In this document: positions 45,545-56,035 of the stretch, piece by piece
Position numbering within the stretch: the stretch's first letter is position 1
How the letters are laid out: every line of letters starts with the position of its first letter
Assembly (NCBI GenBank): GCA_902363625.1
Contig: CABJAS010000001.1
Coordinates: 211,031 to 275,030 of the forward strand
Direction of reading: 5' to 3'
Source of the DNA: Clostridiaceae bacterium
GTDB lineage: Bacteria > Bacillota_I > Bacilli_A > Erysipelotrichales > Coprobacillaceae
Length of the DNA: 64,000 bases
Position numbers and translations under genes: made by a program
Notes under the pieces: model-generated
Told to the model about the DNA's origin: nothing
Database searches by the model: none
What the model saw: only the letters and a program-made list of their open reading frames with translations

Positions 45545-46346
45545 CTACATCACTTCTCCCGTTCTAGCAATTCATTTTAAACTCAAGTAACCACTAAATT
45601 TCCTACTATTTTACCTAACATAGTGTTTATTTTTTCAAATAAGGCAGCAGTTAAGTTTAGCATCAGTTAATCTCTAGCCGATCAAATAATCTATATTATC
45701 AGTCATCTGTTCATCGCTTTTGCTCATTTGCTTCATCACTACCTGATAAAATCTCATATTTAACATCTAATAGAAATATCAATATTTGTTCTTTAATAAA
45801 AGTAACTATAACAAAAATATTGTATATAGTCAAAATTACTATAACAAAGATAAAAAGCACGCAAATAAAAAATCTACATAGCTCAAAATATTATATTCAT
45901 ATAAATCATCTGATTTAAATTTTCCAACATGTTTGATAGTTCATCAGTTGACATCAACCTTTAATGAGTCTGACAAACAAGTAATCACTTTAGATTGCAA
46001 ATTAGCCCCCCATAATCCTGTAACATATAATCAAATAGATTTGTAGACTCTAACAATTTACAACATAGTTTCTTGTATTATTTAATTAACCAAGAAATAG
46101 ATAATTAAATAATATCTTCCTTTCTTGGGAATTCTTTGAGCTTTATAATAAGCTTTGGGCTGTGGATTTGTATCTATAATTTTGTGGCGCTGACCATTTA
46201 AAGGAGAATCAAACCACTGTTTTTATTTGCAAACTTTGATTAGTTAGATAGCACTTGATGTTTTATTTCGTACAAGATTAGGTTTGAATAAACAACTGTG
46301 ATATAATCCCTTACCCAGCCCGACAACAACAAAAGGAGGAATCATT
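45545..46346. other. 800-bp AT-rich gap upstream of the IS110 relic
   Basis: No coding region that I can support. A 30-codon minus-strand frame near 45680-45770 is too short to call. The last about 240 bases would be the non-coding left end of the IS110-type element, with a TATAAT box at about 46300 and AAAGGAGGAATCATT before the transposase ATG. Confidence 0.4.
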
Positions 46347-46456
46347 ATGTACTATGTTGGCATTGACATTGCTAAGCACAAACATGACTGTTTCATCTCA
46401 TCTTCTGAAGGTGTCACAGTTTGTGAATCTCTTACATTTGATAATACATATCAAGC
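46347..46456 (+). pseudogene. IS110-family transposase, N-terminal relic
   Basis: The first 37 codons read MYYVGIDIAKHKHDCFISSS... , the N-terminus of an IS110-type DEDD recombinase with the first catalytic Asp (GIDIAK). Homology stops at about 46456, where a serine-recombinase relic begins on the other strand. About 90% of the gene is missing. Confidence 0.8.
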
Positions 46457-46599
46457 GTATTTCTGGCAAATCTAGTAATTGATTTCGTTATCAGCATATC
46501 AAATTTGCCATCCATCGCATCTCGCATCATTTCATTGAATGCATCTCTGTTCACCGTAGAGGTTCCTGTTTTGGCTTCATCTGCATATAGTTGACGCAA
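46457..46599 (-). pseudogene. Serine recombinase (resolvase) catalytic-domain relic
   Basis: Minus-strand translation gives YADEAKTGTSTVNRDAFNEM and then GKFDMLITKSITRFARNT, the central part of a large serine recombinase catalytic domain, including the Arg motif SxxRFARNT. Both ends are lost; the downstream edge abuts the IS110 relic. Confidence 0.75.
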
Positions 46600-46661
46600 A
46601 AAAACCTCTTGAATTTATATCCAAAAGGTCTTTTGAAATCGATAATTATACTCCTTACAGC

Positions 46662-46685
46662 AAAAAAGAGCCTCGCAGCTCTTTT
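46662..46685 (-). terminator. Terminator downstream of the recombinase-like gene
   Basis: Minus-strand AAGAGC-TGCGAG-GCTCTT followed by TTTT. It may end the transcript of the 46933-47373 gene. Confidence 0.6.
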
Positions 46686-46932
46686 CCAACTTATCATAAG
46701 CGGTGATATACTTTATCACCACTATCATAAAGAAATGGTTAGAAACGTAGTCATTTACATAATTTTCCATTTTTAACATGAGTATTCTTATAAACAGTAA
46801 TCCAGAGATACGTTTAAGACATAAATTCACTTTTAAGACCAATATCTTCAGAGATAGGGCTCGTTTCAAATCATACACGAGCCCCATATTTTTATCAGAA
46901 TTCAGATCATAACATAAACTAGCTTTTCCCCA

Positions 46933-47373
46933 CTAATCCTGTTTTGATTCATTTAGAATATCAACAGCCGTAGCTCTTTTGATTCTATTTGCATACTTAT
47001 AAAATGTAGATTTTTTCATTCCAATCTTATCACAGTAATGGGAAAGGCTTTCTTTATTGTTCAGCCGTTTCCTTATCTGTTCATCAAAGTCATGAGGCAA
47101 TGATGTTCTTGGTCTGCCATATTGTCCTATTCCTTTTGATTTGTTGAGAAGTGCTCTTTCAATTCCTTTTCGCTGACACATCTTCATTTTCTTTCGATTC
47201 AAATCGATCAGATAGTCGCAGAATGTATATAGAAGCAATGCATCAACACTCATGTCATTATAATGAAACTCCACACCTGCATTTGCATATTCCTGCAATG
47301 TGTTTTTTACCTGTATAGGATCTTCACCTAATAATGTAAATTCCGATACTTCAACTTTTCTATATGAATCCAT
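46933..47373 (-). CDS. Resolvase-like protein lacking the catalytic Ser region
   Basis: The 146-residue protein aligns with the second half of a small serine recombinase: GVEFHYNDM..., a long helix (LIDLNRKKMKMCQRKGIERAL), the hinge IGQYGRPRTSLP, and a C-terminal helix-turn-helix ending MKKSTFYKYANRI. The first about 55 residues, with the nucleophilic Ser, are absent. Yet the gene has its own start with AAAAGGAGTATTGAA, so it may be an expressed DNA-binding derivative. It lies downstream of the giant matrix protein on the same strand. Whether it is a relic or a regulator cannot be decided from sequence. Confidence 0.65.
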   Translation of the reverse strand: MDSYRKVEVSEFTLLGEDPIQVKNTLQEYANAGVEFHYNDMSVDALLLYTFCDYLIDLNRKKMKMCQRKGIERALLNKSKGIGQYGRPRTSLPHDFDEQIRKRLNNKESLSHYCDKIGMKKSTFYKYANRIKRATAVDILNESKQD

Positions 47374-47433
47374 TTCAATACTCCTTTTCCTTTGTTTTGA
47401 AATGCTTTGCCAAATCCATATAGTTTCTTTATA

Positions 47434-47562
47434 TTATTTTTCTATATCTCTAACCCGTTCCAGAGTCATATTCAAAGTAGCCCCGGCTTCTGGATAATGC
47501 CTTACATCATCCCCACGCTTTACGGTAATATAATTTTTATCCTTTCCCTTATTTCTGTTTTT
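47434..47562 (-). pseudogene. Fragment ending in a sigma-factor region 4-like helix
   Basis: A 42-codon open stretch without a start codon reads ...DDVRHYPEAGATLNMTLERVRDIEK then stop. LERVRDIEK resembles the recognition helix of sigma-70 region 4. It is probably a remnant of a small HTH protein between the giant gene and the recombinase-like gene. Confidence 0.35.
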
Positions 47563-47607
47563 TCATTTAAACAACTTCATTTATGTATACAGCACTCCTT
47601 CCTAAGC

Positions 47608-50600
47608 TCAATCTTTTATGACGATAAATGAACTTACTTCTGATGCCAAGACACCATTCGCCTTGCTTTTTTCAAGTATCTCATATCGTAATTGATAAGA
47701 TCCGACTTCCGCCGTATCCTTTAACTTGATGGATATCGTCTTAAAGGTTGACCACGGTAGAATCTGATTATTGATAGGAATTTCACGTCCTGTTGTAATA
47801 TCACTTACTTTTTCAACCGTATCAGTAAAAGGTACTTCTACATAATTTCCACTTTCATTTTTCTTCCATAATGTTAGTTTCGTTTCGATATTGGATGTAG
47901 AGCTGGAACCATTGCTGACTCGTATGACATCATAGGATATTGTTTTATCTGCATCTGTTAATGCAATAACCTGCTTTGCTTCATCTCGTATCGTAGATTT
48001 TATGGAGTATCGATCATCTGTCAGCTTGAAACGGTAAATGATTGTTTTTGTATCCAGTGTCGCTGATGGATAGTTCGCCATCGCACCAGCTACCAGAGAT
48101 ATCTCCAGCTTATAGCTACCAGCAGGTATATCACCCATGTTACTCATGATGACATAGATATCAGAACTCGTTGCCGTCAGGGAATTTGCCAAGATGATCG
48201 TCGCACTGTCTCCGCTTGTTGAATAACGTGTCCCATTACTTTGTATCTGCCAGCCTTTTGGAATAGGCAGAACAGTACCTGTTTCTGTATTGGTTAGTTT
48301 CAGCTGTACCTTTGCTGCCATCTGCAGATCACTACCCGTTGTATCCGTTCCTGCATTAGCATCAGCACTTGCTGTGGTTTTTAAAGTGACTCCAAACATT
48401 CCATTCATTCGGTAAGATGGAATAGTTTGGGCTGATGAGTTATCCTGCTGACTTGAAATGCTGTAAGTACGATCACTTCCTGTTGCTTTGAATCGCAGTT
48501 TCTTTTCAGAACTAGCTCCACCTGAGTATTCTGAAATCAAGGAAACGAGTAAATCCTTATCTCCTGCTGTATCTATGAAATCAAATATAAATATGAAATT
48601 TGATTTCTTGATTGAAGCTGTTGGTATTTTATACCTCTCAGATGTGCCATTCTTTGTGAAATCAGTTAAAGCAATTTTTGAGCTTTCAGTAGTTACCGTA
48701 TATGTATAATAGACAGGCGTTTCCTGACTCTTATCTATCATCAGCACTCTTGTACCATTTGGCAGTACTGCATTAGCAGTTCCTGCTCCATTTTTGAAAT
48801 TTAAGCTATATCCTGTGACTGTCCTTGCTGTTTCTGATTTTTCAGCAAACTGTGCGGTCAGTGCACTGCTTCTTGATACACTTGTAGCGACCTTATCATC
48901 AGGGGCTGTATCATAGTTATAGGACTGTTCTCCTCGATCATAACTTTTTCCCTGTGACACAAGCACATTCGTATAGCTCTCTGTTGCTTTCTGAGTGATG
49001 CTCAGTGTGACAACAATGCTGCCGGTCTTGACCTCGGAACCATCTGTCTGCTCACTGATACGATCAACCGTAAAGCTGACAGTTAATGGTGTGTTGTCGG
49101 TTGTTGTGATGCTATCCGAATTATACAGCTTTACATTGATGACAGGATTTTGACTATCATTCACAATAGAGCGCATATCCAAACTATCATCAACAGAAAC
49201 AGTATCCGTTATATCAGACTTATATGGAATGATTTTTCCTGTAGCACTGTCGATATATCCTGCTTTCAGCTGTTCCAGCCATCCCGTCTGTCCTGTTTCA
49301 ATGCTTAGTCCAATTGTATTCTCAGGACTTGTAGAGGTAATATCATTAGGATTCACAATTGTGTATTTATTGTTTCCACTGATAGTTACAGAGTTTGGAT
49401 CGATACGATAAATAGAGCCATCTGCTGCCCAAGTTTCAGTAACCATTGCAGTTTTCCCATCACCCGGTTCATCGGATATGACCATATTCTTTGTTGCATT
49501 CTTGACAGAAGAACCCAGCAGCCAGTTTCTCCAGGAAGATGAATTGGTTGTTGCCTCAATGATAGCTCCTTTATGAAGTTCTGATTGTCCTGTTAATGAT
49601 TCATTCTCCGCAACAATGAAACCACTCTTTGTATTTGCATCTATATCCGTATAGTAGCTTCCCATGACATAGACACCCTGTGCGTCTGCATCTATAGGCT
49701 TCTTTGTATTGTCGTTTGTAACATAATATCTACCCAGCTGAGCAAAACCTTTCACATCCCCATAACCCGGACGAGAAACATCTTCATTGATACGAAGATC
49801 AACATGCTGTCCCTGCTGAATATACAGACGATTTCCAGTTGTATCACTATTAGCCTGATCGGATGTCTGCAAACTGCCATTTGTATTTTGACTTTCCAGT
49901 CCCATAACTAGATTGACTGGTGATTGAAGTTTTAATAACGTTCCACCTTTAAGAACCAGATTATCAATTCTGTTCAATGAATAGTCAATTGTTGTAACAA
50001 GGTTAGCAGTATCCTTTTCACCGATAAGTTCGATATCTGAATTCTCAATCAGCAGTGTCGTAGCACGCTGAATGGATGTATTCGCACCCGTTCCTAGTGC
50101 TGTATAGTCTTTGATATTGATTGTCTTATCTCCATTGGTTACACATTTGTTTCCATCACCGAAGATACTCTTTTTAATATCCAATGTATAACCAGTACCA
50201 CCAATCTCAACAACTGCGTTGCCTAACACATAAGGGTCACTTGCATCGAAGTCCTTACCTGTAGAAGTAGTGTTGCCTCCACCAAAAACTGTTCCCTTGA
50301 TTTCAATCATTTTATCTGATTCAGTTGGCAACGTTGCCCCGGTAGGTGTGTTGATAACATAACTTCCTATATGAACAAGAGTATCGCCATTTACTTTTGC
50401 CTGATTTGATCCTCCAAATACATGACCACCTGTATCAGCTGAACCAATCGTTCCTTTGGCTATATCAACATGTGTGTTTCCTTCAACAGTTCCCTGATTT
50501 CCTCCACCGTAGACACTATCCTTTACATCATTGGCGACATAGACCCAAGTATCTCCTGTAACAACAGAACTAGAACCTAATCCACCACCATAGATACTTT

Positions 50601-53600
50601 GATCTACAGGCCCCATAACAACGACAGTGGTATTGATGACTTTTCCTTCCTCGCTTCCACCATATATGTTTTCTGCTTTGGAACTATTCTGAGTTTTGAT
50701 ATAGGTTTTTTTCACTATCGTACTTGCACCTTTTCCACCACCGAATACATTCTTGACAGTTCCATCAGCCTCTATATGAGAGCTTTCTGTAAGACCTGAG
50801 CTTTCAGAACCACCATAGATATTCTCAACAGAAGACGATAAAGCATTTGTATTATTTCTCAATGTGATTGCAGTATTGACGGATGAGGCACTCTTTCCAC
50901 CTCCAAAAACATTGGTAATCACACCGCCTGATATACTGATATTATTGGTACCTACTGTTGGACCTTTTTCACCTCCACCATATAGATTTGTAATTGTTCC
51001 ATTGGTAACTGTAATCGTAGGAGTATCAACAATGGTTCCAACATTGTTTCCACTGTTTGTACCACCTTCATATCCACCGCCATATATATTGGTTGCATCT
51101 CCTTCGATATTGAGAATAGGTTTGGTAACCGTTCCAGATGAATTAGAACCACCATACACATTCGTTGCCTTAGAGCCTGTCTGTGTCATAAGTTTGATTG
51201 TTCCCTCAACACCTGCTTTATTTCCACCTGCATAGGCATTTTTGACTGTACTTCCCGTTTCTAAGGTAACAACAGTATTCTTGACATTTCCTTCTTCTCC
51301 ACCTCCGAAGACACTATTGGTTACATTACTGCCTGATTTTATATTCACTTGTGTGTCATTTGTGACGGTGTCTTTACCTAGTCCACCGCCATATACATTA
51401 CCAACATAACCGGAAATGTTTATTTGTGGAGAATTCACCTTACCCGAGGTATTTGCACCGCCATAGACATTTGTAATTGTGTTTGCTTCATTAGAAGTAA
51501 CATTGATAGTAGATTTCCCATCTACATCATCTATCGTTTTATCAGTAGCATTACCACCTGCAAATATATTTTTTGCTTTACCGGCAAGATTCAACACAGG
51601 ATTTTTTACACTTCCGGATGCATTACATCCAGCATAAATACTGCCTGCATTTGATCCTGCAAGAGAATCAATTTTTACAGAACCTACCACACTGGCTTTA
51701 TCTGAACCACCAAAGACATTCTCTGCATAGCCACCATTCAATTTAACCACCGAATTAGTAACTGTTCCTTCTTCGGAACCACCAAAAGCATTCCCCTTAA
51801 TATCAGCACCATCTTCTATATTTAAGTCTGCAGTAGTAACGGTTGTGCCTGAACCCTTTCCACCTGCATAGACATTATTTGTAACTGTTCCAGCGATATT
51901 GACGTTTGAGGTTGTAGTCATACCTGTAGTATTACTTCCGCCATATATATTTCCATAAATATCAGATGTTCCTTTTACATTAATTGTACTTGTTGTCACC
52001 CCGATATTGTTTCCACCACCAAATATATTTCCACTGTTTTCTATTTCTGCAGAACCTATTCTTCCACCTAATATATCTATCTGTGAATTCCCAATTAACT
52101 TGCCAAACTCCCCTCCTCCGTAGATACTTCCACTTATTACAGCAGTATTATTTATGATAATCTTTGTATCACCTTGAATACTTGTAGATGCACCATTTCC
52201 ACCACCATATATATTTTGAGCTTTTCCATAAAAATCAAGAATTACTTTTCCTGTAGTAGTAGATAAAATGTTACCGCCTAAAAAGACATTGTTGTCTATG
52301 GTCGTATTTTCATCAATATACATTGTCATATTACCACGCACATCACTTTGTATTACATGTCCCGCTCTGTTTGTCCCACCTTGTCCCCCTGCATAAACAC
52401 TATCATTTATTTTTGAATTTATAATTCTTAAAGTTGAATTCCCATCTATGCTGCCATACTTACCTGCTAAATAAACACTTCCTTTAATAGTAGCATTTTC
52501 AATATTGAGTTGTATTCCATTTCTAACTGTCGTTTCTTTTCCCACAACCCAATCATTCAATCCTCCTCCATATACAGAATTAAAAGTTCCTCCATGTATA
52601 TCGATATTTATAGTATTATTCACTGGATAATAGTTTTTTTCATAAACTCCATCATAGACTCCACCACAAAATTCGCCGATGTCTGTAGTACCATACAAGT
52701 CAAAAATTTCAATAAATACATTTTCGACATAACCAGTAGATACATGTGAGGCTCCATATACATCATATCTTCCACCATATATATAAATATGCGTATCGCC
52801 TGTTACTTTGCCGTATCTAGAACCACCAAAAACACCAAATCTCCCTCCATATCCATGTACATATGTGGATCCATAAAGTGTTCCACTTTTATGTGTACCA
52901 GCATATATATAATTCGCTGAACCACCAAAAAGTGAAACATGCGTATCGCCTGTAGAATTTGTATTATAACCAGCACCAGTCACATATTTATAATATCCAC
53001 TATAAATTAAAATATTGGATGATCCAGTAAGATTATTTGTACGACTTCCTCCATATAATTGTATATAACCACCAGAATTGATGATATTATCTCCCATAAT
53101 TAACGTATGAAAATTTGCATATATTCCAGCTTGCCTATCATAATTATTATTACCTAAATCCGGTCCAGAAATTTTTATATTCTCAAATTTTGTATCACCA
53201 TTTAAGCTTACCATTATATCCATGTTACTATCTATATGTAAGACAGGTGAATTAGCTTGGTCATATGAAATAGCAGTTATCGTCGTACTCTTTGATGGTA
53301 ACGTCCTCGTAGGAATTGTGTAATCACTGACAATGATAATTTTGTTTGTATTTAAAGTTCCCTCTGATGGCAACAAATTAAACGCTTCATCAATCGTCTT
53401 AACTGCCTTTTCAGCAGTTGTTCCATCACCACTAGTGGCTATATTTGAATCAAGATAAACTGTAATGCCTTTACTCCATTGAGCTGTAAACGTAATATTA
53501 CCGCTTTCTTGACCTTCAATCATATTCAGAACTATTACATCCGAACATTGAATAATGTCATTATTGTTGACAATTCCACCACTATTTTTTTTAACAATAA

Positions 53601-55161
53601 CATTATTAGTGTTAATTTTCCACCCGATAAAAACTTGATTTTCTTTATTAGTAGGTGGTGTAAAAGGATTTTCCAATGGTTTATATGGTATACCTTCTTG
53701 AATCGTCCCATCTGTAACTACCCCTGTACCACCATTTGCATCATATATGACAGTAATTGGTGTCAATGAATTAACACCATTCACAGGATCAGTTTTTATT
53801 GTGGAAGGTTGTTCTGCTGTTCTTAGCTTCGTATCCTTAAGAGTCGTAATCTTTGCTCTGAAATAACTGGATGTATCGCCAGATTCCACTTTTCTTTTGT
53901 AAATAAGCGAATTGGCATCTTCAATGTCTTTCCATGAAGCTTCATCATCCTTATCCTTTTTATTGATCTGCCACTGAACAATGAGCTTATATCCTTCTGC
54001 CTCTTCTATTGCTTTTTGAGTGTTTTTATCTATGACACTGTATTCTGTAATATCTTCCTTGGCTTCACTTTTTACCTGTGGATCTATTGACCACTGCTCA
54101 CTCCACTGTGATGTAAGAATGATCTCATCAACACTATCCGCAATCTCATATTTATCTTTTGGCTGATAGTTTTGATTATCAATGCTCCATCCTGTAAAGG
54201 CATGTATCATATAAGCCGTGTCTGGCTCATCAGGCTCAATACCATAGTTAGGACGATCTGGTATGATTAATTTTCCATCTTTCACAGGCAGATGCTGTGT
54301 GATCACATTATCCAGTCTAACTGTCACAAAGCGATCTGCTTCAATGTATCCCACTGCTTCCACCTGTGTTCTAAAGCTCTTATTTGTTTTCTCTGCTTTA
54401 TAACCACCTGTCTGATTTGGATAGAATACCTCTGTACCCATTTCCTGTTCCTTTATCGTCTTGACTTCCATTTTCCCTGAGGCTTGTGGTGTCTGTTCTT
54501 CAGGTAGAGTAACTGTGCTGTCTGTATTATCCTCTTTTTTGCTTTCAGTATTTGTTGTTTCAGCTGGCTGCTCTGATGTGTTTACGTCTGTATTTGTAGA
54601 ATCTTCTGCACTCTCGCTTTGCTTGTTTTGTTCCTGTGCAGGATTCTGTTCGGTTTCTGCTGGTGCTTCTTCTTTGCTTTCTACCGGAACAGTGATATCG
54701 GCACTTATGAAGCTGTTCGTGATATAAGTAAAGGCAGGGGCTGTTTCCTTGCTGTAGCCTGAAAAGGCATAATCACCAATACGGATGATCGTTTTTGGTA
54801 TCTCCAGCTTGTCATTGAGGTTCCTGCATCCAAAGAATAAATAGTCACCAATGGATGTGACACCTTCTTCTATGACTAATGTTGATATCTTATCTATATT
54901 ATCTGAGAATGGCATTGTTTCTGCCGTATAGTCCTTGGTATCACCCATACCGCTCACAGTCAAAACGCCATCGCTTGTCAGGGTTGCTGTGACTGCATCC
55001 TTATCCATTCCAATATCATACGTCGCAATCACCTTGTCCTGTGCATATGCCATTAGATAATCATTACTGAAAAACTGAACCAGCAATGCACTCACGATAA
55101 AGAGGGCAGTGAATACTTTTAACTTGTGAATCAGTTCCTTTTTATATCTTGTTTTCTTCAT
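47608..55161 (-). CDS. Giant secreted glycine-turn-repeat surface/matrix protein
   Basis: The 2,517-residue protein has a Sec-type N-terminal segment (about 10-40), one or two BspA-type leucine-rich repeats (LVIEEGVTSIGDYLFFGC, IPKTIIRIGDYAF), an acidic Glu/Gln/Thr linker, an InlB/Listeria-Bacteroides-type repeat (TVIYDANGGTG...), and about 1,000 residues of dozens of 20-25-residue repeats with VYGGG, IYGGS, VFGGG or AGGN turns, as expected for a beta-solenoid. The last about 750 residues form mixed beta domains. There is no sortase motif or C-terminal membrane helix, so it should be secreted or fibre-associated. It is the last gene of the SipW/TasA-like operon, 13 bp after the third TasA-like gene. 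The start at 55161 follows AAGGAGGACAGAG. Confidence 0.8.
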   Translation of the reverse strand: MKKTRYKKELIHKLKVFTALFIVSALLVQFFSNDYLMAYAQDKVIATYDIGMDKDAVTATLTSDGVLTVSGMGDTKDYTAETMPFSDNIDKISTLVIEEGVTSIGDYLFFGCRNLNDKLEIPKTIIRIGDYAFSGYSKETAPAFTYITNSFISADITVPVESKEEAPAETEQNPAQEQNKQSESAEDSTNTDVNTSEQPAETTNTESKKEDNTDSTVTLPEEQTPQASGKMEVKTIKEQEMGTEVFYPNQTGGYKAEKTNKSFRTQVEAVGYIEADRFVTVRLDNVITQHLPVKDGKLIIPDRPNYGIEPDEPDTAYMIHAFTGWSIDNQNYQPKDKYEIADSVDEIILTSQWSEQWSIDPQVKSEAKEDITEYSVIDKNTQKAIEEAEGYKLIVQWQINKKDKDDEASWKDIEDANSLIYKRKVESGDTSSYFRAKITTLKDTKLRTAEQPSTIKTDPVNGVNSLTPITVIYDANGGTGVVTDGTIQEGIPYKPLENPFTPPTNKENQVFIGWKINTNNVIVKKNSGGIVNNNDIIQCSDVIVLNMIEGQESGNITFTAQWSKGITVYLDSNIATSGDGTTAEKAVKTIDEAFNLLPSEGTLNTNKIIIVSDYTIPTRTLPSKSTTITAISYDQANSPVLHIDSNMDIMVSLNGDTKFENIKISGPDLGNNNYDRQAGIYANFHTLIMGDNIINSGGYIQLYGGSRTNNLTGSSNILIYSGYYKYVTGAGYNTNSTGDTHVSLFGGSANYIYAGTHKSGTLYGSTYVHGYGGRFGVFGGSRYGKVTGDTHIYIYGGRYDVYGASHVSTGYVENVFIEIFDLYGTTDIGEFCGGVYDGVYEKNYYPVNNTINIDIHGGTFNSVYGGGLNDWVVGKETTVRNGIQLNIENATIKGSVYLAGKYGSIDGNSTLRIINSKINDSVYAGGQGGTNRAGHVIQSDVRGNMTMYIDENTTIDNNVFLGGNILSTTTGKVILDFYGKAQNIYGGGNGASTSIQGDTKIIINNTAVISGSIYGGGEFGKLIGNSQIDILGGRIGSAEIENSGNIFGGGNNIGVTTSTINVKGTSDIYGNIYGGSNTTGMTTTSNVNIAGTVTNNVYAGGKGSGTTVTTADLNIEDGADIKGNAFGGSEEGTVTNSVVKLNGGYAENVFGGSDKASVVGSVKIDSLAGSNAGSIYAGCNASGSVKNPVLNLAGKAKNIFAGGNATDKTIDDVDGKSTINVTSNEANTITNVYGGANTSGKVNSPQINISGYVGNVYGGGLGKDTVTNDTQVNIKSGSNVTNSVFGGGEEGNVKNTVVTLETGSTVKNAYAGGNKAGVEGTIKLMTQTGSKATNVYGGSNSSGTVTKPILNIEGDATNIYGGGYEGGTNSGNNVGTIVDTPTITVTNGTITNLYGGGEKGPTVGTNNISISGGVITNVFGGGKSASSVNTAITLRNNTNALSSSVENIYGGSESSGLTESSHIEADGTVKNVFGGGKGASTIVKKTYIKTQNSSKAENIYGGSEEGKVINTTVVVMGPVDQSIYGGGLGSSSVVTGDTWVYVANDVKDSVYGGGNQGTVEGNTHVDIAKGTIGSADTGGHVFGGSNQAKVNGDTLVHIGSYVINTPTGATLPTESDKMIEIKGTVFGGGNTTSTGKDFDASDPYVLGNAVVEIGGTGYTLDIKKSIFGDGNKCVTNGDKTINIKDYTALGTGANTSIQRATTLLIENSDIELIGEKDTANLVTTIDYSLNRIDNLVLKGGTLLKLQSPVNLVMGLESQNTNGSLQTSDQANSDTTGNRLYIQQGQHVDLRINEDVSRPGYGDVKGFAQLGRYYVTNDNTKKPIDADAQGVYVMGSYYTDIDANTKSGFIVAENESLTGQSELHKGAIIEATTNSSSWRNWLLGSSVKNATKNMVISDEPGDGKTAMVTETWAADGSIYRIDPNSVTISGNNKYTIVNPNDITSTSPENTIGLSIETGQTGWLEQLKAGYIDSATGKIIPYKSDITDTVSVDDSLDMRSIVNDSQNPVINVKLYNSDSITTTDNTPLTVSFTVDRISEQTDGSEVKTGSIVVTLSITQKATESYTNVLVSQGKSYDRGEQSYNYDTAPDDKVATSVSRSSALTAQFAEKSETARTVTGYSLNFKNGAGTANAVLPNGTRVLMIDKSQETPVYYTYTVTTESSKIALTDFTKNGTSERYKIPTASIKKSNFIFIFDFIDTAGDKDLLVSLISEYSGGASSEKKLRFKATGSDRTYSISSQQDNSSAQTIPSYRMNGMFGVTLKTTASADANAGTDTTGSDLQMAAKVQLKLTNTETGTVLPIPKGWQIQSNGTRYSTSGDSATIILANSLTATSSDIYVIMSNMGDIPAGSYKLEISLVAGAMANYPSATLDTKTIIYRFKLTDDRYSIKSTIRDEAKQVIALTDADKTISYDVIRVSNGSSSTSNIETKLTLWKKNESGNYVEVPFTDTVEKVSDITTGREIPINNQILPWSTFKTISIKLKDTAEVGSYQLRYEILEKSKANGVLASEVSSFIVIKD

Positions 55162-55174
55162 CTCTCTGTCCTCC

Positions 55175-56020
55175 TTATTTTGCTTCACTTATCTTGATTT
55201 GTTTCGTCGTACCGGATTTATCTTTTACAATGAAATATTCATCCTTATTCAATGTCCCTGTCACAAAGAAGCGCAGTCTTGCAGAGCTGTCATCGGAAGT
55301 TGTTGTATACTGTACAGTTCTGGAAGTAGCATTTGCTCCTAACAGTTCCTTAACAGTCGTGTCTGGGGTAAAGGAAGCTGGCCATGTAATCTCCATAACT
55401 TCGCTGTTCTTGGCAACACCTACCAGCAGGTCATAATAATCCTTATGATTTTCCAGTTGCAGATCGAAGGTCGTATTGTTTGGTACCAATGAAAAGACTG
55501 CACCGATCGTCTTCGTATAGCCATTTGATGCTGAGGAAAGCGTTGTTGCCTGAATCGTAATTTTTTTATCTGATGGTGTCTTTCCTTTAGGAATCGTGAT
55601 CAGCAATTGATCCGTGATTGGTGAATTTGCTGTCATCGTAAATTCTGAATCAGCATCTACTGCAGTGCCGTTTAAGGTGGCATTCACATTCGTCCCCAGT
55701 TCTGAAATCGTCAGCTTGTATGTAATATCAGATTCTGCCGATTTCAAGGTATCCTGAAAGTTACGGATGTCGATGACGAAGCTGTAGTCCTTATCGGTAT
55801 TCCAGTTCTCCATGGTATGTTCCGTATTGTTGACTGTCAGATAATCACTCTCAAAGAAGAAGCCATCCGGTCTGCCTATGATTTTATCTGAATCGAATAG
55901 GTTGAAATATTTTGCAAATGTAAAGCTTCCCAATACGAGTATTATGACACACAGCAAACCAAGAATCTTGAGGAGCTTTTTTTGTGTTCTTTTTGTTCCA
56001 AATTTCTCTTTCTGTTTCAT
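55175..56020 (-). CDS. TasA/camelysin-like protein 3 (SipW substrate)
   Basis: A 281-residue protein with a SipW-type signal region: basic N-terminus, hydrophobic core (about 16-33) and GSFTFAKYF, the A-K-Y context typical of TasA/TapA/camelysin substrates. The beta-rich body is acidic and not closely related to the other two TasA-like proteins. It probably serves as an accessory or minor fibre subunit. It lies 15 bp from the preceding gene and 13 bp from the giant protein gene. Confidence 0.75.
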   Translation of the reverse strand: MKQKEKFGTKRTQKKLLKILGLLCVIILVLGSFTFAKYFNLFDSDKIIGRPDGFFFESDYLTVNNTEHTMENWNTDKDYSFVIDIRNFQDTLKSAESDITYKLTISELGTNVNATLNGTAVDADSEFTMTANSPITDQLLITIPKGKTPSDKKITIQATTLSSASNGYTKTIGAVFSLVPNNTTFDLQLENHKDYYDLLVGVAKNSEVMEITWPASFTPDTTVKELLGANATSRTVQYTTTSDDSSARLRFFVTGTLNKDEYFIVKDKSGTTKQIKISEAK

Positions 56021-56035
56021 AGAATGCTCCTCCTC

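Noticed and set aside
46615..46887. 90-codon minus-strand frame, hydrophobic and basic
   Set aside because: It reads through the terminator hairpin at 46662-46685 and has no binding site or family resemblance.
47608..55161. CRISPR-like or diversity-generating repeat array, suggested by the many GG-rich repeats
   Set aside because: The repeats are protein-level (GGG turns in one long frame), with variable spacing and no identical direct repeats. No reverse transcriptase or cas gene is present.
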